Assembly (NCBI GenBank): GCA_030562195.1
Contig: JAUJPP010000005.1
Coordinates: 1,550,001-1,614,000, forward strand
Reading direction: 5' to 3'
Length of the DNA: 64,000 nt
From: Nipponacmea schrenckii
Taxonomy: Eukaryota; Mollusca; Gastropoda; Lottiidae
A program made the translations under genes and the position numbers. Positions 1 to 12,571 of the stretch are shown piece by piece; the first letter of the stretch is position 1; the number at the start of each line of letters is the position of its first letter. The notes under the pieces were generated by a model. That model saw nothing but the letters and a program-made list of their open reading frames with translations. It had not been told where the DNA came from and did not search any database.

Positions 1-244
1 GAAGTGGAAATGACAAGTTGAACGGTATCCTAAGATTAGATAATCAACCCAAAATTTACATAAGGTCATGCGTGGAATCGCTTCATAGCTATTTTCGCGG
101 ATTTCGGCTCCCGACTGATCTGCTATTATGTTACTTGTGCAGGTGAAAATCAACAAAAGGACGTTAATTACAAATCATCGATCGATTTGTAGCTACACAC
201 AGGAAAAGAGACACCTTTCCTGACGTACACAAATGGCAACGCCA

Positions 245-251
245 TATAAAA
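245..251 (+). promoter_or_regulatory. TATA box of the repeat-rich membrane protein gene
   Basis: TATAAAA lies 115-121 bases before the ATG at 366. With the usual spacing of about 30 bases, transcription would start near 275 and give a 5' UTR of about 90 bases. Both the position and the match are good, but no other core element was confirmed. Confidence 0.5.
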
Positions 252-365
252 GCGCGACCCCGGCCACGCCTGCTTATTGGATTAGTCCCTAGGATACATA
301 CGACGACGTCGGCCGAATCTGTCACAGCGTTGTTTTCTATTGGAATACTACCAACTCTCGTCGAC

Positions 366-443
366 ATGGACGATTATAAAATTGATGAGGTAATTTTTTA
401 ATATTTATTTATTTATGTATTTATTTTTTATTGTATATTTATT

Positions 444-530
<87 letters not shown>

Positions 531-556
531 TTTTTTATTTATTTTTTATTTATTTT

Positions 557-587
<31 letters not shown>

Positions 588-3500
588 TTATTTATTTAAC
601 TTTATTTATTTAATTCATCATTATTACATTTTATTCATCATTTTTTGTTATATTTGCTACGTTGTTGTTTTTGTTTGTTTTTTGTTTTTTTTTAAATGTA
701 TTAATTTTGCGGCAATTAACATATGGGATTTGTTTCAAAGATTAAACATGAAAGGCGACTTTATAACGGACTACATTGCATCCGTCGTAACGTATCGCTT
801 CGCGAAATTCACATACCGTACATACAATAAAAAATATACGGGGACCAACTCTGTCTAAAGAAGGTGTTTTCAGTTGTTTCCTTTCTATCACTTCTGTAGG
901 GTCCTTTGATTTCCCCACCCACCTGGAAAACCCCTGGCCTAATGTTCTGATATATGTAGTTAAAGTTGATAATTTCCTTCTGTAAATTGCCCACCTTATA
1001 GCGATAATTAATTTTTCACACCTTTATATACCTGACATTCAATCAATGATACACGTTTGGTAATAATTGGGACAGGATATGGCTTTAGTGGCAGTCTAAT
1101 TAATTTCTTATGACCAAGATCAATGGAGTTTTACGTTTTACTTCGGCTTGCTACCACCACTCCCATTGCTTATGCGCCTAAGGTTTAATGCTTTTGAATA
1201 GTGTTTCCCTTTTTCCAGGAGGCTCCCTCAGCTGAAAATGGTGTACAGAAAGAACTTCCTCCTCACCCATCTAAAGAAGAAGGTCTGTAAAAAATGAAAG
1301 TTCGCACACTGTAAGCGCATATTGTAGTTCGTGAGCGTCCGCATGCAAATTTGAATAGGCGTTAGCAAACGATTAAGAATGGACCTCGTAAGAGATTAAG
1401 ATTGGACTTTGCATGAGATTAAGAATGAGCGCTCGCAGTAGATTAAGAATGGACTTTGCAAGGATTAAGAATGGACTTTATAAGAGCTTAAGAATGGACT
1501 TTGCATGAGATTAAGAATGAGCGCTCCATGAGATTAAGAATGGACTTTGCATGAGATTAAGAATGGACTTTGTAAGAGATTAAGAATGGACTTTGTAAGA
1601 GCTTAATAATGGACTTTGCATGAGATTAAGAATGAGCGCTCACAAGAGATTAAGAATGGACTTTGCAAGAGATTAAGAATGGACTTTGCAAGAGATTAAG
1701 AATGGACTTTGCAAGAGATTAAGAATGGACTTCGAAAGAGATAATACTACAGCACTCGCAAGAGATTAAGAATGGGTGCTCGCAAGACTTGAAATGAAAA
1801 TGAAATGAATGGAGTTTTACGTCCTACTCTTTCGCAAGACTTAGAGAGTATACGTCAAATTATATGCTATCGCACGTAGCTAATAGTGTTCACAGAAAAT
1901 TCTTTTCGAGCAAAGAATGGCAAAAAGAGCAACTTTCTTAAATGTTTCCATAGTCTTTTTTAATGAAAAAAAAATTGTTTGTGAAATGAGAATGATATTG
2001 TTCAGCCATAAGAAAAACATAGAAGGATAATTTAAAATAGTTACTATGGTAACGTGATAATATGATATCCAACGATCTCTTCAAGGTTTGATAATTAATA
2101 ATATTCAGTCACATTTCAAACAAACTAGCGTGCATTATAGAAATTAGACTAGCAGAAACATACTCATCACAGTCTGGACAAATGTTAATATACGCTTCTT
2201 GCATTTTGGCTGATTTACTGGGTCACGCCTGAAATGATGTAGATCTAGCTGAAGCCGGTGCTACCCATGCGACCTGATGGTACCTTCTTCTCTCTTTGAC
2301 TGTCAAATGGTTCGGACAATTTTATATCTTTTATACATCTGTATTAAAACTTGAAAACGCAATATATGCCCCAACTTCACCCTGAAGGTTTGAACTAGAT
2401 TATGGTTAAAAAAATGTCTCCGTCTACGACCAGCTGTTACAACTGGACCACCTCTTTAAATCCGCTACTACCTACAGCCTACGAAATCGAAATATATTTA
2501 ATGAGTTATTGCCCTTGTTCTTGGATACTTTGTGGACACGATAGATAGCTGGTTTTCTTGATGGATTTTGATGAAATTTATTGTGATGGTTCCCACCCAA
2601 GGATGATCGTGAATAAAAAATTTTTAAAAAAAAAATCTTCCATTTACCGACAATTCTTGTCAATCTCCCGGACAAATTTGCTGCCATTATTAATTTGGGC
2701 GTATTACGATGGTCATCAAACTGCGAAATCGTTTTCCAACCAACTAATTAATCCAGTGTTTTAAATCTAATTTTATGTTTGTAGGACAAAAAGCGACCCA
2801 GAGGAAGGTCAGGGATGACTCCATTGAAAGCGGTAGCATTGGGAAGCCTAAAGATAGGTGTAGGTTCTTCACCGCCATCTTCATAACGTTTGGTGTTCTT
2901 ATTGGAGTCGTGGTATTAGTCACCGTCATCTATTTTACTGGTAAGTTTCAATTATCTACTATATTCCTAAAAATCCTCCCTCTTCACAATGTCTCATACC
3001 TTGACATCATAGTACATTTTGCTGCAAATTCAAACAGTTCTTTACATTTAATTTAGTCGTAGTGACCGGCGAGGAAAATACAAACAGTGAAGCCGATACA
3101 GCAGCCGTAGGTAAGTTTCGATTGTTTTTCTATTTCTTTTCCTTCATTTCGATCCCATTTTGAAGTTTTGATTGGTTTAAAATCGAATCAAGAAAACTGC
3201 AAGTTCAATATTATATGAGTATTTTTTATACTAATGGCAGCTCCAAGTTTTTTCGTTTTTGGGATTTTTTATGCAATTTTTATGAAGCAAGACAGCTTTA
3301 AGTGAGTGAAATTTTGTTCTATGAAATATGATACCACACTGCGTAAAATAATGGTTTTCTATGACAGGTTTACCCGGAGTAACAGAAACAACTGGAAGTA
3401 CAGGTAGGCATTGAAACCATTTCACAAACTAACTCTCATTAGGTCACATAAAGGGGGGATTGATCAGCAAACCCTGAGCATCGGATAATGGCATGGGGAG

Positions 3501-6500
3501 TTTAAGTTAAAGCTGGTCCTGTATCACCCCACATTCCCTTGGGGCATCTGAGCAATAGGTTGAAAGAAAGCATATCATTCTGGGTGAACCTTTTTGGCTC
3601 TCTGAATTACACTGTTAATCTTTTTGAATCCAAATAGTGTTTTCGACGTCAGAAGATGAATCGACACGATTTTTAAACGGCGGTGATTCAAATGGACAGC
3701 CAATAACCGCTACTACAACTGCCGTGCCATCAAATGTGCCCAGGGGAGGATTGGATTTTAAGGCACTACCACGTCCATCTGCAGTAGCCACCACGACAGA
3801 GAATCCAACTACCAAGCCCTTAGTTAATCCCGGAGATGGGATAAATCTCAAGATGCTAAAAGGCCGACCTCGACCACCTGCAGTAGCTACCACGACAACG
3901 ACAGAAGCTCCAACTACCAAGCCTTTAGTTAATCCCGGAGATGGGATTAATCTCAAGACGCTAAGAGGCCGACCTCGACCACCTGCAGTAGCTACCACGA
4001 CAACGACAGAAGATCCAACTACCAAGCCTTTAGTTAATCCCGGCGATAAGATTAATCTCAAGACGCTAAGAGGCAGACCACAACCACCTGCAGTAGCTAC
4101 CACGACCACGACAGAAGATCCAACTACCAAAGCTTTAGTTAATCCCGGAGGAGGAATTGATCTCAAGACGCTAAGAGGCCGACCCCGACCGCCTGCAGTA
4201 GCTACCACGACAACGACAGAAGATCCAACTACCAAGCCTTTAGTTAATCCTGGAGATGGGATTAATCTCAAGACGCTAAGAGGCCGACCACGACCACCTG
4301 TAGTAGCTACCACGACCACGATCGAAAATCTACCAACCACGGCAGAAACCCAAACTACAACGACTTTAGTTAATCCTGGAAAATTAAACGTTGCTCTTAA
4401 ATCGCTAAGAGGCCGACTACGTCCACCTGTCGCGACGAGCACAAAAATGCCCATAGCCCAAGAGACCACAGCTGAAGGGATCGATTCAAACCTTCTAAGA
4501 GAACGTCCCGAGCAACCAGTGCAAACGATTGAACCTGTTAGTGAAAAACTGTGGAGATCCCTTTTTACATTTGGAGTACCAGCATCAGCAACTGACGATA
4601 GAAATACAGTGAATGTAACCACTACAGCAGTTTCAATCATTCACATCACAACTGAATCGCAAGGTAACGCCTTTGACCTATTAAGATCGTTATGGACAAG
4701 GCAATAACTATTTATATAGCGAGAAATCCATCATGCCTTGCACTGAAAATAACGTCTGAACTGATTTTTACTGATTTAGACAATAAACCTGTGATTTTTC
4801 TGTTATTTAGAAAGATTTTATTGCTTTCAGAAGAAACAGTAAACGCAGGAAATAAAGATATTTAGAAAGGTAAACCTAGTATACCCATGACAAAATCCTT
4901 ATCGTAAGAAGTGTTGTGTTACGGGGCTCAGGTCTAAAACCAACCTAAGCTGTTGTTGTACCCACAATTTTTTTTTTGTTTTTGCATTTTTATATATTTT
5001 TACGTGACACATTTTTATTGTTAAATTCACAATCAATTAATTAATTAATTAATGTGCTTTTGATCCCCATGCAAATGTCACCCACTTGTTGAAGTGCACC
5101 CTTGAACATTTAAGCACCTGCAGATATCCCTGTATGTTATATGAGGATTTGAATCAATCGTGTTGTAATAAAATAGTATCTTTCTTTATGAAATATTAAA
5201 GTTGGATTCCTCCCTCCCGGTCTACATTGTCTGTGATTTATGTTGTAGCATGACACAATGGTATTAGTTTTATTCTACCAGAGAAATTAAGTTCTGATTA
5301 TATTGTATCTTTAAGGTCTTAAAACGGAATGATATGATTCAGAATTCGACTTTATTTTTTTTCCTTCAAATGTTAATATTGTTTTATATATATTGTAATA
5401 TATTTTAAATAAAATTATTTTCTTCTTATCTCTTGTTCCCCCCCCCATCCACTTAGACGATCTCATAATAGGTCTTCATGGAGAAAGTAGGAGACGGCAG
5501 ATAGAGAGTGAGAGTATACAGAGAGGGTGGGAGTAGGCAAAGAGAGTGAGAGTAGACAGAGAGGGTGGGAGTAGGCAAAGAGAGTGAAAGTAGGTAGAGA
5601 GAGTGAGAGTAGACAGAGTGAGTGAGAGTAGGTAGAGAGAGTGAGACAGTTGGAGTAAGCAGAGAGAGTGGGAGTTGGCAGAGAGAGTGGGAGTAGGCAT
5701 ATAGAGTGAGAGTAGACAGAGAGAGTGAGAGAAGGCAGAGAGAGTGAGAGCAGGCAGAGAGGGTGAGAGTAGGCAGGAGGGTGAGAGTAAGCAGAGACAG
5801 TGAGAGCAGGCAGAGAGAGTGAGAGTAGGCAGAGGGAGTGAGAGAAGGCAGAGAGAGTGAGAGCAGGCAGCGGGAGTGAGAGTAGACAGAGAGGGTGAGA
5901 GTAAGCAGAGACAGTGAGAGTAGTCAAAGAGAATGAGAGTTGACAGAAAGAGTGACAGTAGGAAGAGAGTGAGAGTAGACAGGGTGAGTGAGAGTAGGTG
6001 GAGAGAGTGGGAGTAGGCAGAGAGAGTGGGGGTAGGCAGAGAGAGTGGAAGTAGGCAAAGAGTGAGGGTAGGCAGTGATAGTGAGGGAGTAGGCAGAGAG
6101 AGTGAGAGTAGGTGGAGATAGTTGGGGAGTAGGCAGGGAGAGTGAGAGTAGGCAGAGAGAGTGAGAGTGGGCAGAGACAGAGGGAGTAGGCAGAGAGAGT
6201 GAGAGCAGGAGAAGAGAAGGAGATGCGAGACAGGAAGTAAGCAGAGACATTGAGGGAGTAGGCAAGAAGATGCAGTAAGGGTTGTTATTTAAATGGTTAT
6301 TAGAGGGATTAGGCAAAGAGAGTGGGAGTAGGCAGAGAGAGTGGGAGTAGGCAAAGAGTGAGGGTAGGCAGAGATAGTGAGGGAGTAGGCAGAGAGAGTG
6401 AGAGTAGTTGGAGATAGTTGGGGAGTAGGCAGGGAGAGTGAGAGTAGGCAGAGAGAGTGAGAGTAGGCAGAGACAGAGGGAGTAGGCAGAGAGAGTGAGA

Positions 6501-9304
6501 GCAGGCAAGGAGAGAAGGAGAAGCGAGACAGGAAGTAAGCAGAGTCATTGAGGGAGTAGGCAAGAAGATGCAGTAAGGGTTGTTATTTAAATGGTTATTA
6601 GCATTTTCAAAAATGATGCAGAATCAATTCTGAATGGAAATCTAGATAAAAAATTCCTTTGTTAATTTATATGATATTTTTCTTTCACTCAGGATTATGG
6701 AGTTCAAATATTGACGAAATTGAATTTAAAACTCAAGAAACCAGTGATCATGGTCGGAATACCAGATATCTGTACCACACAGAAGCTTGGAGCAAGACAA
6801 CAGTAGACACGCTTGATCAAGAAAACGGAGAAGAAGAGGATGATGGAGACGGTGCGAAGTTCTATAAAGAAAGTGAACTCGGTACAAGCTCAAGCAAAGG
6901 CTTTATGTCTTTAACTACTAGTTCGAGCACACTATCATCCAATATACCGATTGACGATGGCTCTACAATTAACATGCCGACTGATGGTGAAAGGCCGATT
7001 TTACCTAATATACCAAACGATGGCGGGCCAAGACCTGATATACCAAACAGCGGGACAAATACCGGGTCAAGACCTGATAGACCAAACAGCGGGACTAATA
7101 CCGAGTCAAAACCCGATAGACCAAACAGCGGGACAAATACCGGGTCAAGACCTGGTATACCAAACAGCGGGATTAATACCGAGTCAAGACCCGATAGACC
7201 AAACAGCGGGACAAATACCGGGTCAAGACCTGATATACCAAACAGCGGGATTAATACCGAGTCAAGACCCGATAGACCAAACAGCGGGACAAATACCGGG
7301 TCAAGACCTGATATACCAAACAGTGGGACAAATACCGAGTCAAGACCTGATAGACCAAACAGCGGGACAAATACCGGGTCAAGACCTGATATACCAAACA
7401 GCGGGATTAATACCGAGTCAAGACCCGATAGACCAAACAGTGGGACAAATACCGGGTCAAGACCTGATATACCAAACAGCGGGATAAATACCGAGTCAAG
7501 ACCTGATAGACCAAACAGCGGGACAAATACCGGGTCAAGACCTGGTATACCAAACAACGGGAAAAATACCGAGTCAAGACCTGATAGACCAAACAGCGGG
7601 AAAAATACCGGGTCAAGACCTAATATACCAAACAACGGGAAAAATACCGAGTCAAGACCTGATAGACCAAACAGCGGGACAAATACCGGGTCAAGACCTG
7701 GTATACCAAACAGCGGGACAAATACCGAGTCAAGACCTGATAGACCAAACAGCGGGACAAATACCGGGTCAAGACCTGATATACCAAACAACGGGAAAAA
7801 TACCGAGTCAAAACCTGATAGACCAAACAGCGGGACAAATACCGGGTCAAGACCTGGTATACCAAACAGCGGGAAAACATACCGGGTCAAGACCTGATAA
7901 CCAAACAGCGGGACAAATACCGGGTCAAGACCTGGTATACCAAACAGCGGGACAAATACCGGGTCAAGACCTGATATACCAAACAGCGGGACAAATACCG
8001 AGTCAAGACCTGATAGACCAAACAGCGGGACAAATACCGGGTCAAGACCTGATATACCAAACAGCGGGACAAATACCGGGTCAAGACCTGGTATACCAAA
8101 CAGCGGGACAAATACCGGGTCAAGACCTGATATACCAAACAGCGGGACAAATACCGGGTCAAGACCTGATATACCAAACAGTGGGACAAATACCGGGTCA
8201 AGACCTAATATTCCAAACAGTGGACTCAAACCAAGCGGGACAAATACAGGGTCAAGACCTGATATTCCAAACAGTGGACTCAAACCAAGCGGGACAAATA
8301 CCGGCTCAAGACCTGATATTCCAAACAGTGGACTCAAACCAAGCGGGACAAATACCGACTCAAGACCTGATATTCCAAATAAGGGACTTAAACCCATTGG
8401 GACAAATACCGGCTCAAGACCTGATATTCCAAACAGTGGACTCAAACCAAGCGGGACAAATACCGGCTCAAGACCTGATATTCCAAACAAGAGACTTAAA
8501 CCAAGCGGGACAAATACCGGCTCAAGACCTGATATTCCAAACAGTGGACTCAAACCAAGCGGGACAAATACCGGCTCAAGACCTGATATTCCAAACAGTG
8601 GACTCAAACCAAGCGGGACAAATACCGGCTCAAGACCTGATTTTCCCAAAAGCAGTGGCCCTAAACCAAGCGGGACAAATACCGGCTCAAGACCCGATAT
8701 TCCAAACAGTGGACTTAAACCAAGCGGGACAAATACCGGCTCAAGACCAGGTAGAACAAATAACGGAAGCAGTCCAAGTGGGACAAACCGTGGAAAAAGA
8801 CCAGGTAGAACAAATAACGGAAGCAGTTCAAGTGGAACAAGATCAGGTGGAACAAAATCAAATGGAACAAGATCAGGTGGAACAGGATCAAGAGGAACAA
8901 GATCAATTGGAACAGGAACAAGTGGAACAAGATCAAGTGGACCAGGATTAAGTGGAACAGGAACAAGTGGAACACGATCAAGTGGAACAAGATCAGGTGG
9001 AACAGGATCAAGTGGAACAAGGTCAAGTGGAACAAGATCAAGTGGAACAAATAATGGAACAAGATCAAGTGGAACAAGTACAACAGGATCAGGTGGAACA
9101 AGTACAACAAGATCAGGTGGAACAACATCAAGTGGAACAAGTGGAACAAAATCAGGTGGAACAGGATCAAATGGAAAAAGTGGAATAAGATCAAGTGGAA
9201 CAAGATCAAGTGGAACAAGATCAAGTGAAACAAGATCAAGTGGAACACCTGGAAAAGATAACGCAGTTTCTTTAAACCAAAATGATTTAAATGAGGATTC
9301 GTGA
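366..9304 (+). CDS. Type II single-pass membrane protein with giant repetitive extracellular region
   Basis: I do not recognise this protein. Seven coding exons join in frame with GT-AG borders: 366-389, 1219-1282, 2785-2940, 3057-3110, 3368-3403, 3638-4663 and 6693-9304. Every junction from exon 2 onward is phase 1, and the total of 3972 bases is a multiple of three (1323 residues plus stop). There is no N-terminal signal peptide. Residues 1-56 are charged and end in KPKDRCR, followed by a 25-residue hydrophobic span (57-81, FFTAIFITF...VIYFT). By the positive-inside rule this makes a signal anchor with a cytoplasmic N-terminus. The outer part has no folded domain that I can see. It begins with a Thr-rich linker and about six 35-residue Thr/Pro/Arg units in exon 6. 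Exon 7 then holds 13-residue, 18-residue and 5-residue units rich in Ser, Gly, Thr, Asn, Pro and Arg. The Thr/Ser content suggests O-glycosylation, as in mucin-like proteins (inference). Exon 7 is interrupted near 7876-7898 by a +1 then a -1 indel that leaves TGA TAA in frame. If real, the product ends after about 854 residues. Confidence 0.72.
403..612. repeat. (TTTA)n microsatellite in intron 1
   Basis: Nearly uninterrupted TTTA/ATTT repeats over about 200 bases, with small imperfections towards the 3' end. It lies inside the first intron (390-1218) of the membrane protein gene. The apparent open frames through it are composition artefacts. Confidence 0.95.
1370..1785. repeat. 23-bp minisatellite in intron 2
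   Basis: About 17 degenerate copies of a 23-base unit whose core reads GATTAAGAATGGACTTTGCA. Variants carry GAGCGCTC in place of GGACTTTG. It lies in intron 2 (1283-2784). A short piece of the SINE family described at 9848-10205 (GAGTTTTACGTCC) follows at about 1808-1820. The rest of the intron shows nothing else. Confidence 0.9.
3790..4430 (+). repeat. Coding 105-bp repeats (35-residue units) in exon 6
   Basis: About six units of 105 bases encode a 35-residue motif. The conserved parts are PTTKPLVNPGDGINLK, then LRGRPRPPAVA, then a run of five threonines. Unit length is a multiple of three and several base changes between units are silent. The outer units (3790-3880 and 4325-4430) are more diverged than the central four, as expected from unequal exchange within the array. 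Confidence 0.9.
4664..6692 (+). repeat. Intron 6 with GA-rich minisatellite and a 298-bp tandem duplication
   Basis: The first 800 bases of the intron are AT-rich and unremarkable, with a poly-C tract near 5442. From about 5470 to 6600 the plus strand is almost pure purine, built from degenerate units of about 22-24 bases with the core GAGAGTAGGCAGAGA. Within it, a block of about 298 bases is duplicated: the string GATGCAGTAAGGGTTGTTAT recurs near 6269 and 6567. Long minus-strand open frames here are low-complexity artefacts. Confidence 0.88.
7025..9250 (+). repeat. Three-tier coding repeat array in the last exon
   Basis: Three repeat classes follow one another in the same frame. From about 7025 to 8210 a 39-base unit encodes PNSGTNTGSRPDI, alternating with PNSGTNTESRPDR to give a 78-base higher-order unit. 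From about 8211 to 8745 a 54-base unit encodes PNSGLKPSGTNTGSRPDI. From about 8790 to 9250 a 15-base unit encodes the pentapeptide TRSSG and variants. The second class contains the first with an LKPSG insertion, so it probably arose from it. The long opposite-strand open frame (8649 to 6862) has no splice or context support. Confidence 0.88.
7870..7900 (+). other. Compensated frameshift with two in-frame stops
   Basis: Compared with neighbouring 39-base units, one C is added at about 7878 and one base is missing at about 7898. Between them the normal frame reads TGA (7895-7897) then TAA (7898-7900). After that the original frame resumes and stays open to 9304. This could be an assembly error in a repeat, a null allele, or a true shortening of the protein. 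Confidence 0.85.
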
Positions 9305-9437
9305 TACTGATTCAGACTATAGAGGTATTTTTTCCAAGGAACTAGAGGTGCTCTCTTCTATATCTCTTCCCATTCCTCACTCTGTTTTTCCGTACCGTGT
9401 GTTTTTTAAAAATAATTCTCCGCTACAAAATAACATA

Positions 9438-9443
9438 AATAAA
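9438..9443 (+). terminator. Poly(A) signal of the membrane protein gene
   Basis: AATAAA lies 134 bases after the stop codon at 9302-9304, a normal distance for a short 3' UTR. No competing signal was seen closer to the stop. Confidence 0.6.
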
Positions 9444-9847
9444 GTCACAGCAAACTTTAAAAATATTTTTTACTTGCATGTATATGTCATTTGTCATATG
9501 TGTATTTTGCATGTTTATGGAAAAGCTTTTTACAATGATAACCGATTGCATGCTTCTCTTTTCCAAACACCTGATGGTTATTTTCGTTTGAGGAGGTCAC
9601 TACGATTATGTCATGCTTTAAACGAGACGTTTTAGTGATTAGTGGAAATGATATACTTGTACAAACTAAAGACACTCTCACAAACAGAACAGTGCATCAT
9701 TAAAGAATGAAGTCAAGTTAAACGAAAATTAACATTTTTTTATTGACAACTTTTTTCAGCCCGAGCGAAGTTTAACCTCCTAAATCATCTAGAAATTGTA
9801 AGTTTGTTTTTCAGTGGCCATTGTAATGGTTAACATCTTAAACGCTC

Positions 9848-10205
9848 GGGGAGCCGCGGTGGCTCAGTGAGATAGACGGTTGCTCCCTAACCTGATCCGC
9901 GGGTCTATTCAGGCAAAGGTCGTGATGGACTTTCGGATTTTTTAACGTGGTTTTCATGTTAGGGTTGCAGGTCGGAGGGACTGATATGGAAAAAGAAGCA
10001 TCTAGTCGTTCGGATGAGACAATAAATCAAGGCCCTGTGTGCTACAGGCTTTGCACGTTTAAGATCCCCGACAGTTGGAAATCGCTAAAAGAGTAGGCTA
10101 ATGACCCCTGTCTGGCAAAATTTTCCTCTTTTACCCTGCATGGCGTTGCCCGTCTTCATGAGCCCAAAAGGTGAAGGACGTAAAACTCCATTCATTTCAC
10201 TTTTT
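9848..10205 (+). mobile_element. Full-length tRNA-derived SINE (family S1), forward copy
   Basis: The 5' end resembles a tRNA, with a box A-like TGGCTCAGTGAG at 9860-9871. A diverged box B-like stretch (GGGTCTATTCA) lies near 9901. The body includes ATCCCCGACAGTTGGAAATC and GCATGGCGTTGCCCGTCTTC. The 3' end is ACGTAAAACTCCATTCATTT. The same family appears in reverse near 22.2, 33.8, 36.8, 44.0 and 47.1 kb and as fragments elsewhere, which is how its ends were set. The open frame 10101-10400 overlaps it and is not a gene. No clear target-site duplication was seen. Confidence 0.82.
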
Positions 10206-11329
10206 CCAAACGTTTCAACTTTATGGCACCAAGGCGAATTATTAGATGAAGGAAAAGAAAACATTATTGTAATAGCGTTTCTTGAATCTATGCAAAACCT
10301 TATTACCAGACCTTTCTTTCATACAAAATCTATAGGATTAAAACAAAAACATCTTATAATGCACAATTCAATGATAATACGGCCGATTGGTGAAAATTGA
10401 AAATTGGTATGATTTTAACCAAGGCTTTAAATCTCACGTAATCTTATATATTTTCAGCTAAATTGCCGCTACCAAGGGGGTTAACTCTGAAGTTTCAGCG
10501 TTACTAAGGTTAATCTACACATTTTCAAGTTACCAAATCTATTGGGTTTAAAGAACTACATCAAAAAAACTGCCAAGGATAACAGAGGATAACAGAGGAT
10601 AAACATTATTCATTATCCTGTTATAACCATCACAGGGATAACTATAACTTAGTATTTCATTTTTGTTGTATATTGTAATACCATTTGCATAGTTGCTATG
10701 TACTTAGCATTTCTGTTCCTTTTCTTATATATTAGACTTCTTAGCATCGAATCTCATATAATTGGTTAAATTTATTTACGAACGCCTTTTTGTTCTTTGT
10801 TAGGCTACCTTTTGTTTTTATATAATGAAGTCGGATTCAATTACAAAGTCGAAGGGAAACTAGTATACCTTGACTTGGTTAACGTCATAAAGTAAATCGA
10901 AAACCTCAGTTAACTTTGTATTTAGTTTTGTTTGTAGTTGAATTGCCCTGTTTAATGAACATTATTGGACTTATAAGTCCTTTTTTTAAAATTTCGACCG
11001 TTATGTTCTGATATAAAATTATCTCCTGTAAATTTGGCAAGCTGAAACATCAAAAATTCGTCCACAAGTTACATTGATATATAGTGTCTTATGTTGCGAT
11101 TGTTATTATTGATATTGATGTCCGAGTTGTTATACATGTATAGGATCGTCTATTGAATATGTATGAAGCTTATACCACGAGCTAACTGTACGGTTCTTAT
11201 ATTGAATTAAGAAGAACCATATGTAATTAAGTATGGATATATCATGACATATTTCGAATTATTTTTTTCATTCCTATTGATTAATATCGTTTTACACTCT
11301 CATTAAAATTTATACCATTCTAATTTTCA
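10206..11329. other. AT-rich spacer without recognised gene
   Basis: No splice-supported exon or conserved reading frame was seen. A small direct repeat of GGATAACAGA at about 10578-10600, followed by partly complementary sequence to 10640, could form a weak hairpin. Confidence 0.6.
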
Positions 11330-11822
11330 ATCAGTCTGCAATTCAACTATTTAAAGAGATTGTAAAGAGGTTTTCTAAATTTTGTATGTGTATCAGGGAC
11401 ACTGATAGCATCAATTTACACCATTCCAATTTTCAATCAGACGTCTGTGGTTCTTGTAATTCAACTATTTAAAGAGATTGTAAAGAAGTTTTCTAAATTT
11501 TGTATGTGTATCAGGGACACTGATAGCATCAATTTACACCATTCCAATTTTCAATCAGATTTCTGTGGTTCTTGTAATTCAACTATTTAAAGGGATTGTA
11601 AAGGGTTTTCTAAATTTTGTATGTGTATCAGAGACACTGATAGCATCAATTTACACCATTCCAATTTTCATTCAGATGTCTGTGGTTCTTGTAATTCAAC
11701 TATTTAAAGAGATTGTAAAGAGGTTTTGTAAATTTTGTATGTGTATCAGGGACACTGATAGCATCAATTTACACCATTCTAATTTTCAATCAGATGTCTG
11801 TAGTCCTTGCAATTCAACTTAA
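11330..11822. repeat. 118-bp tandem repeat, about four copies
   Basis: The string GCATCAATTTACACCATT recurs at 11408, 11526, 11643 and 11761, giving a period of 117-118. The unit also contains GTGTATCAGGGACACTGATA, which is a near palindrome. The predicted peptide at 11565-11822 simply follows the repeat. Confidence 0.92.
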
Positions 11823-12030
11823 ATTAATTGTTCGATGATAGACTTGATTCGTATTTTAAAAAGATTAAAATAAAATCACCCACTTTCTAGATCACTTGAT
11901 ATAATTCTGCCAATGCGACTGTCAACGTCGATTCTTCTTCAACGCGACCATCTAGGAAGCTCCGTTTGTCTTATTTTGGTTTCCTAAAAAACAGTATTAA
12001 TATTTGATATATTGTACATCTGTTCAATAA

Positions 12031-12303
12031 GATTAGAAAAATCGACAATAGAAACCATTGTGTTCTGGAAAGAATTTAAAATGGAGTTACGTCCCTTTAA
12101 CAATGTAAAAAAATTAGTAAACTGTTATCGTTTGTGATAAAAAAAACCCCATAAAATAGCAAAAATTTGATGTTTTATTAGATTAGAAAAATCTACAATA
12201 GAAACCATTGTGTTCTGGAAAGAATTAAATGGAGTTACGTCCCTTTAACAATGTAAAACAAAATATACAATTACTGTAATCATTTGTTATAAAAAAAACC
12301 ACA
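12031..12303. repeat. 150-bp duplication
   Basis: Two copies start with GATTAGAAAAATC at 12031 and 12181 and share GGAGTTACGTCCCTTTAACA. That core resembles the S1 SINE tail motif GGAGTTTTACGTCC, so the unit may contain a decayed SINE end. Confidence 0.85.
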
Positions 12304-12571
12304 ATCGATGATATTCAAAATAGTATTAAACATAGTACCTTCGTTAAAGCTTGTGGACTTTCTAGAAAGGGACACGGAGTTGACAGTCAGTCGCATGTAG
12401 CATCAAATGTTCAAATATCTATTTTTCGTTTTGAGAAAGTTGTTGATGGCATTCTTTGTGCCTTGAAACATAACAATGTTTTGTATTTTTTTAGATATTA
12501 TAAATTTTCGCTGTGATATTAAACCGTTTGTGGTCTTGTGTGATGTTTATAATGTTCTTATTTAATTGCAG

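Noticed and set aside
5463..6563. Long Ser/Leu-rich minus-strand frames
   Set aside because: They follow the GA-rich minisatellite in intron 6 and several overlap in different frames. Low-complexity artefact.
6862..8649. 595-codon open frame on the minus strand
   Set aside because: It is the complement of the coding repeat array in the last exon of the plus-strand gene. It has no splice, start or poly(A) support, and its hydrophobic repeat is just the complement of the forward repeat.
10101..10400. 99-codon frame
   Set aside because: Its first third lies in the SINE S1 tail, and no gene signals surround it.
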